64,000 bases of DNA from Vibrio vulnificus NBRC 15645 = ATCC 27562 (GTDB lineage Bacteria > Pseudomonadota > Gammaproteobacteria > Enterobacterales > Vibrionaceae), in contig NZ_CP012881.1 of the NCBI RefSeq assembly GCF_002224265.1, positions 1,116,001 to 1,180,000 on the forward strand, given 5' to 3'. Below, piece after piece: positions 59,716 to 64,000 of the stretch; the stretch's first letter is position 1, and every line of letters starts with the position of its first letter. The notes under the pieces were generated by a model. That model ran no database searches and was not told the DNA's origin. It saw only the letters and a program-made list of their open reading frames with translations. The position numbers were made by a program, and so were the translations under genes.

Positions 59716-60190
59716 TCTTTTTGCTCTTATGCTGGCCACCAGCAACGCCTATGCGTTGAAATCTGACACTCAGCAGCCTGTTTATATTGATTCCGATTCA
59801 CAGCAATTAGATATGCGTAGTAATCAAGTCATCTTTGATGGCGACGTCTCTCTCAAACAGGGCAGCATCAATATCAATGCCGATAAAATCGTCGTCACAC
59901 GCGATCCTGAGAGCAATACGATTAAAAAGATCGAAGCCTTTGGCCAGCCAGCGACCTTTTCACAATTGATGGATGATGGCAAAACGCTGAGCGGCAGCGC
60001 TAAACAGCTCGATTACAGCATCGATAACGATCAGTTGACCATGAAAGGTCAAGCGGAGCTAGCGCAAGACAACAACGTCATCAAAGGTTCGTCAATTGTC
60101 TACCAAATTGCTTTACAAAAACTGATGGCCGACAGCTCTAAAAATGAGCGTGTCACCACCGTTTTACAGCCAAGTCAGGTGAATAACTAA
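59696..60190 (+). CDS. lptA: LPS transport periplasmic protein LptA
   Basis: A 164-residue periplasmic bridge protein with a signal peptide ([20 protein letters not shown]) and an OstA-like jellyroll (about 25-150, [20 protein letters not shown]). It carries LPS from LptC to LptD. The AAGG at 59687-59690 lies five bases before the ATG; the start overlaps the lptC stop by 20 bases. lptB begins at its stop codon. Confidence 0.93.
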   Translation: MKPLHLSLFALMLATSNAYALKSDTQQPVYIDSDSQQLDMRSNQVIFDGDVSLKQGSININADKIVVTRDPESNTIKKIEAFGQPATFSQLMDDGKTLSGSAKQLDYSIDNDQLTMKGQAELAQDNNVIKGSSIVYQIALQKLMADSSKNERVTTVLQPSQVNN

Positions 60191-60915
60191 TGGCGGTATT
60201 GAGCGCAAAACACTTAGCGAAAAGCTATAAAAAACGCAAAGTCGTTACAGACGTTAGCTTGCAGGTTGAATCAGGCCAAATCGTGGGATTACTGGGCCCT
60301 AACGGCGCAGGCAAAACCACCTCGTTTTACATGATTGTAGGACTGGTGCCTCGCGATGAAGGCTCCATTAAGATTGATGATCGTGACATCAGTATTCTTC
60401 CGATGCATAGCCGCTCTAAGTTGGGCATTGGCTATTTGCCACAAGAAGCGTCGATTTTCCGCAAGCTCTCTGTTGAAGACAACATCATGGCGGTTTTGCA
60501 AACTCGCAACGAGCTCACGCGCGAAGAACGCCAGGACAAACTGGAAGACTTATTAGAAGAGTTCCACATTCAGCACATTCGTCACAGCGCGGGCATGGCA
60601 TTATCCGGTGGTGAACGACGCCGAGTGGAAATTGCCCGAGCGTTAGCGGCCAACCCACAGTTCATTTTATTGGATGAACCTTTTGCCGGCGTTGACCCTA
60701 TTTCGGTCATTGATATCAAAAAAATTATCGAACATCTGCGCGATCGAGGCTTAGGTGTCCTGATTACCGACCACAACGTACGTGAAACCTTAGACGTCTG
60801 TGAAAAAGCCTACATCGTTAGCCAAGGTCGTTTGATTGCGGAAGGAACACCTGAACAAGTTCTCAACAATGAACAGGTAAAACAAGTTTATCTCGGCGAA
60901 CAATTCCGACTATGA
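60190..60915 (+). CDS. lptB: LPS export ABC transporter ATPase LptB
   Basis: A 241-residue cytoplasmic ATPase that powers LPS extraction with LptFG. Walker [15 protein letters not shown], signature [16 protein letters not shown], Walker [14 protein letters not shown] and the switch His in ITDHNVRET are intact. ATG overlaps the lptA stop (TAATG). lptF and lptG are not in this window. Confidence 0.97.
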   Translation: MAVLSAKHLAKSYKKRKVVTDVSLQVESGQIVGLLGPNGAGKTTSFYMIVGLVPRDEGSIKIDDRDISILPMHSRSKLGIGYLPQEASIFRKLSVEDNIMAVLQTRNELTREERQDKLEDLLEEFHIQHIRHSAGMALSGGERRRVEIARALAANPQFILLDEPFAGVDPISVIDIKKIIEHLRDRGLGVLITDHNVRETLDVCEKAYIVSQGRLIAEGTPEQVLNNEQVKQVYLGEQFRL

Positions 60916-60968
60916 TTAAATGAAGAACAACAGAACCAATTACGAGAATAAAAGGTAAGTACTACTGA

Positions 60969-62432
60969 ATGAAACCTTCATTACAACTCAAGCTAGGTCA
61001 ACAGTTAGCCATGACGCCTCAGCTCCAGCAGGCCATACGTTTGCTGCAGCTGTCCACCTTGGATTTACAACAAGAAATCCAAGAAGCGCTGGAATCAAAT
61101 CCGTTATTGGAAGTGGAAGAGCATCAAGAAGAAGCGCAACTGAATGGCGAAGAGAAAGCGATCAATGAAGGTTCCGATTCGGATGATTTTTCTGTTGAGA
61201 GCGACATTCCTGACAGCTCTGATGTGATTGAAAAATCCGAAATCAGTAGCGAACTGGAAATCGACACCACCTGGGATGACGTTTACAGTGCCAACTCTGG
61301 CAATACAGGCATCGCACTCGACGATGACATGCCGGTCTATCAAGGTGAAACGACGGAAACACTGCACGACTACTTACAGTGGCAACTGGATTTAACCCCG
61401 TTTAGCGACACTGACCGCATGATCGCCTTTGCCATCATTGATGCCATCGATGACACTGGCTACCTCACTATCAGCCCTGAAGAGATCTTAGAAAGCCTGA
61501 ACAGCGTCGATATCGAACTCGACGAAGTGGAAGCCGTACGCAAACGCATCCAACAGTTCGATCCCCTGGGTGTCGCGTCGCAAAACCTACAAGAATGCTT
61601 ACTGCTGCAACTGGCCACATTTCCGACCGAGACCCCTTGGCTAGCCGAAGCAAAAATGGTCCTGAGCCATCACATTGATGCGCTAGGCAATCGCGATTAC
61701 AAGCTGATCGTCAAAGAAGCGAAGCTCAAAGAAGAAGACCTACGTGAAACGCTCAAACTGATCCAGCAGCTTGATCCAAGGCCTGGCAGTAAGATCAATG
61801 CCATCGAGCCCGAGTACGTGATCCCAGATGTCTCCGTATTTAAAGAGCATGGCAAATGGAGTGTCGCGATCAATCCAGACAGCATTCCAAAATTGAAAGT
61901 CAATCAACAATATGCGCAACTTGGCAAAGGCAGCAGCGCCGATAGCCAGTACATTCGCAGCAATTTGCAAGAGGCGAAATGGTTAATTAAGAGCCTTGAG
62001 AGCAGAAACGAGACGCTGCTCAAAGTTGCACGTTGCATAGTTGAACATCAACATGATTTCTTCGAGTATGGGGAAGAAGCAATGAAACCTATGGTGCTAA
62101 ATGATGTGGCAACCGCGGTTGAGATGCATGAATCCACCATCTCACGCGTGACAACCCAGAAGTTTATGCACACGCCTAGAGGTATCTTTGAATTGAAATA
62201 TTTCTTCTCTAGCCATGTTAGTACGGATAGTGGAGGAGAATGTTCATCGACAGCAATTCGCGCACTCATTAAGAAGTTAGTCACTGCCGAAAACAGTGCG
62301 AAACCACTGAGTGATAGCAAAATTGCTGCCTTACTGGCAGACCAAGGAATCCAGGTCGCACGGCGAACGATAGCTAAGTACCGCGAGTCCTTAGGCATTG
62401 CCCCATCTAGTCAGCGAAAACGCCTACTTTAG
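60969..62432 (+). CDS. rpoN: RNA polymerase sigma-54 factor RpoN
   Basis: The 487-residue sigma factor that recognises -24/-12 promoters and needs enhancer-binding activators. Region I is Gln-rich ([20 protein letters not shown]), then an acidic region II (about 50-115), core-binding domain, and the C-terminal RpoN box [10 protein letters not shown] with the HTH before it ([21 protein letters not shown]). In Vibrio it governs flagella, nitrogen use and biofilm genes. It follows lptB by 53 bases, as in other gammaproteobacteria. Confidence 0.97.
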   Translation: MKPSLQLKLGQQLAMTPQLQQAIRLLQLSTLDLQQEIQEALESNPLLEVEEHQEEAQLNGEEKAINEGSDSDDFSVESDIPDSSDVIEKSEISSELEIDTTWDDVYSANSGNTGIALDDDMPVYQGETTETLHDYLQWQLDLTPFSDTDRMIAFAIIDAIDDTGYLTISPEEILESLNSVDIELDEVEAVRKRIQQFDPLGVASQNLQECLLLQLATFPTETPWLAEAKMVLSHHIDALGNRDYKLIVKEAKLKEEDLRETLKLIQQLDPRPGSKINAIEPEYVIPDVSVFKEHGKWSVAINPDSIPKLKVNQQYAQLGKGSSADSQYIRSNLQEAKWLIKSLESRNETLLKVARCIVEHQHDFFEYGEEAMKPMVLNDVATAVEMHESTISRVTTQKFMHTPRGIFELKYFFSSHVSTDSGGECSSTAIRALIKKLVTAENSAKPLSDSKIAALLADQGIQVARRTIAKYRESLGIAPSSQRKRLL

Positions 62433-62455
62433 GCCTCAACTGAAAAGGAAAGTCT

Positions 62456-62743
62456 ATGCAAATCAATATTCAAGGCCATCATGTTGATCTTACCGATTCA
62501 ATGCAGGACTATGTTCACACCAAGTTTGACAAACTTGAACGATTTTTTGATCACATCAATAGCATACAAGTTGTACTTAAAGTTGAAAAAATTCACCAGA
62601 TCGCGGAAGCTACGCTCCACGTCAATCAAGGTGAAATTCACGCCTCCTCTGACGATGAGAACATGTACGCCGCGATTGATTCGCTGGTGGATAAACTGGT
62701 TCGCCAGTTGAACAAACACAAAGAAAAACTACACAGTCATTAA
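62456..62743 (+). CDS. hpf: Ribosome hibernation promoting factor (short HPF)
   Basis: A 95-residue protein of the YfiA/HPF family (beta-alpha-beta-beta-beta-alpha) that binds in the 30S decoding region and, in E. coli, helps form 100S dimers with RMF. It starts MQINIQGHHVDLTDSMQDYV, with YVHTKFDKLERFFDHI, and ends with the charged HKEKLHSH. It sits between rpoN and ptsN in the usual order. GGAAAG precedes the ATG. Confidence 0.95.
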   Translation: MQINIQGHHVDLTDSMQDYVHTKFDKLERFFDHINSIQVVLKVEKIHQIAEATLHVNQGEIHASSDDENMYAAIDSLVDKLVRQLNKHKEKLHSH

Positions 62744-62745
62744 CC

Positions 62746-63192
62746 ATGCAACTTAGCACAATACTTTCTCTGGACTGCACCAAAAGTGCAGTCCAGTGTT
62801 CTAGCAAAAAACGCGCACTAGAAATCATCAGTAACTTGGTCGCAGAGCACACAGGCCAAGATTCCACCGAACTCTTTGAATGCATGCTTAGCCGCGAGAA
62901 AATGGGCAGTACTGGTATCGGCAATGGTATTGCGATTCCACACGCGCGCATGACCGCAGCAGACAAAGCTGTCGCCGTTCTTTTGCAATGTGAAGAACCG
63001 ATCGATTTTGATTCGATTGATAACCGTCCTGTGGATCTCCTTTTTGCTTTATTGGTCCCAGAAGAGCAGTGTAAAGAGCACCTCAAAACGCTTTCGTCGA
63101 TGGCAGAGCGCCTCAGCGACAAGCAGGTTCTGAAGTTACTGCGCGCAGCGCAAAGCGATCAAGAACTGTACGACATCATGACCAATCAGTAA
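62746..63192 (+). CDS. ptsN: Nitrogen regulatory PTS enzyme IIA (EIIA-Ntr)
   Basis: A 148-residue PTS IIA domain that is phosphorylated by NPr and regulates potassium and nitrogen metabolism. The active-site His lies in GIGNGIAIPHARM (His65 or so). MERLSDKQVLKLLRAAQS-like ending follows. It begins two bases after the hpf stop, so translation is coupled, and precedes rapZ by 12 bases. Confidence 0.95.
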   Translation: MQLSTILSLDCTKSAVQCSSKKRALEIISNLVAEHTGQDSTELFECMLSREKMGSTGIGNGIAIPHARMTAADKAVAVLLQCEEPIDFDSIDNRPVDLLFALLVPEEQCKEHLKTLSSMAERLSDKQVLKLLRAAQSDQELYDIMTNQ

Positions 63193-63204
63193 CGGAAACC
63201 AACC

Positions 63205-64000
63205 ATGCGTCTTATTGTAGTGAGTGGGCACTCCGGTGCAGGGAAAAGTGTCGCGCTACGTGTGTTAGAAGATATGGGTTACTACTGCGTAGATAACCTC
63301 CCGGTTAACCTGCTGGAATCTTTCATACAATCAGTTTCGGAAAGCAAACAGAATGTCGCGGTCAGCATTGACGTTCGCAACATTCCGAAGAAACTGAAAG
63401 AGCTGACAACGACGCTAAAAAAGCTGAAATCCAGCATTGACCTTTCGATTCTCTTTTTAGATGCGGATAAAGCTACCCTTCTCAAACGCTACAGTGAGAC
63501 TCGCCGCGTTCACCCTCTTTCTTTAAGTGATGAGTGCCATACCCTAGATCAAGCGATCGACCTTGAGAAAAAAATGCTCAAGCCATTGAAAGAGATCGCC
63601 GATATCTTACTCAACAGCAGCAACCAATCACTGCATGATCTCAGTGAAGACGTACGCTACCGAATTGAAGGAAAAGAGCGTAATAAGCTCATCATGGTGT
63701 TCGAGTCTTTTGGCTTCAAATTTGGTTTACCAACAGACGCCGACTACGTGTTTGATGTCCGATTTCTGCCCAACCCTCATTGGGAACCCGCGCTACGTCC
63801 GATGACGGGGTTGGATGCGCCCATCAAAACCTTTTTAGAAAGCCATGATGAAGTATTAGAACTCAAAAGACAGATTCAAACCTTTATCGAGCACTGGTTG
63901 CCTTTGCTGGAAAAAAACAATCGCAGCTATTTAACCGTGGCGATTGGCTGTACGGGAGGCAAACACCGCTCCGTCTACTTAACCCAGCAAATCGGTGAAT
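63205..64000 (+). CDS. rapZ: RNase adapter protein RapZ (partial, cut by window end)
   Basis: An open frame from ATG 63205 to the window edge, about 265 codons (E. coli RapZ has 284), so only the end is missing. The start [20 protein letters not shown] holds the Walker A motif, and [16 protein letters not shown] is the C-terminal RNA-binding region. RapZ binds sRNAs GlmY and GlmZ and brings GlmZ to RNase E, which sets glmS expression. The target gene glmS is in this window at 7059-8888. Order ptsN-rapZ matches E. coli. Confidence 0.95.
   Translation, partial: MRLIVVSGHSGAGKSVALRVLEDMGYYCVDNLPVNLLESFIQSVSESKQNVAVSIDVRNIPKKLKELTTTLKKLKSSIDLSILFLDADKATLLKRYSETRRVHPLSLSDECHTLDQAIDLEKKMLKPLKEIADILLNSSNQSLHDLSEDVRYRIEGKERNKLIMVFESFGFKFGLPTDADYVFDVRFLPNPHWEPALRPMTGLDAPIKTFLESHDEVLELKRQIQTFIEHWLPLLEKNNRSYLTVAIGCTGGKHRSVYLTQQIGE

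Noticed and set aside
61540..61600. Frameshift or internal stop in rpoN
   Set aside because: The frame is open from start to the RpoN box with normal domains.

Overview
The window is about 64 kb of chromosome from a gammaproteobacterium of the genus Vibrio. Gene content, gene order and protein sequences fit Vibrio chromosome I; V. vulnificus or a close relative is my best guess, made from memory of gene order and not from a search. Several blocks are ordered as in Enterobacteria: rpoD-tRNA-Ile2(CAU), djlA/lptD-surA-pdxA-rsmA-apaG-apaH/folA, rplU-rpmA-obgE/ispB, mdh/argR, and mlaFEDCB-ibaG-murA divergent from yrbG-kdsD-kdsC-lptCAB-rpoN-hpf-ptsN-rapZ.

Layout. 1-413: end of rpoD and an isoleucine tRNA. 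414-2800: a HipBA-type toxin-antitoxin module with three evenly spaced operator-like boxes, the most accessory-looking part of the left side. 2803-14750: a SIMPL-domain protein, a fused ornithine-lipid synthase (olsF), an orphan DctP-type TRAP receptor, glmS with a DeoR-family regulator, pykF, a GntR-type regulator, an unlisted 43-residue membrane protein gene and a membrane-bound diguanylate cyclase. 14900-28840: branched-chain amino acid synthesis (ilvIH; leuABCD behind a leucine-rich leader peptide and attenuator), the regulator leuO, an acyl-CoA synthetase, a glycosyltransferase, a PAP2 phosphatase and an SH3 lipoprotein. 28975-44540: DUF547 protein, djlA, outer-membrane biogenesis (lptD, surA), pdxA, rsmA, apaGH, folA, a split ThrE-type exporter, obgE, two ribosomal proteins, ispB, mdh and argR. 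44905-49164: a TAXI-type TRAP transporter with a universal stress protein. 49199-50835: a complete IS1182-like insertion sequence that landed in a palindromic terminator and duplicated it. 50865-64000: a plsC-like acyltransferase, murA, ibaG, the Mla phospholipid-transport operon, then Kdo and LPS transport genes, rpoN, hpf, ptsN and the start of rapZ.

The right half is rich in envelope functions. LptD, LptC, LptA and LptB belong to the LPS export machine. KdsD and KdsC make Kdo. MurA starts peptidoglycan synthesis and uses UDP-GlcNAc, which depends on GlmS at the left. The Mla system and PlsC handle phospholipids. RapZ, cut off at the right edge, is known in E. coli to control glmS through small RNAs. 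Ornithine lipid made by OlsF would replace phospholipid when phosphate is short, and a Pho-box-like sequence precedes it.

I found no CRISPR array, prophage, rRNA operon or defence island. No clear undescribed multi-gene system is present. The best leads are the three 49-bp-spaced boxes before hipB, the IS insertion into a terminator with its protective hairpins, the small membrane protein gene at 12491-12622, the stop-codon-bearing 8-bp tandem repeat between apaH and folA, and the shifted cysteine pattern of LptD.
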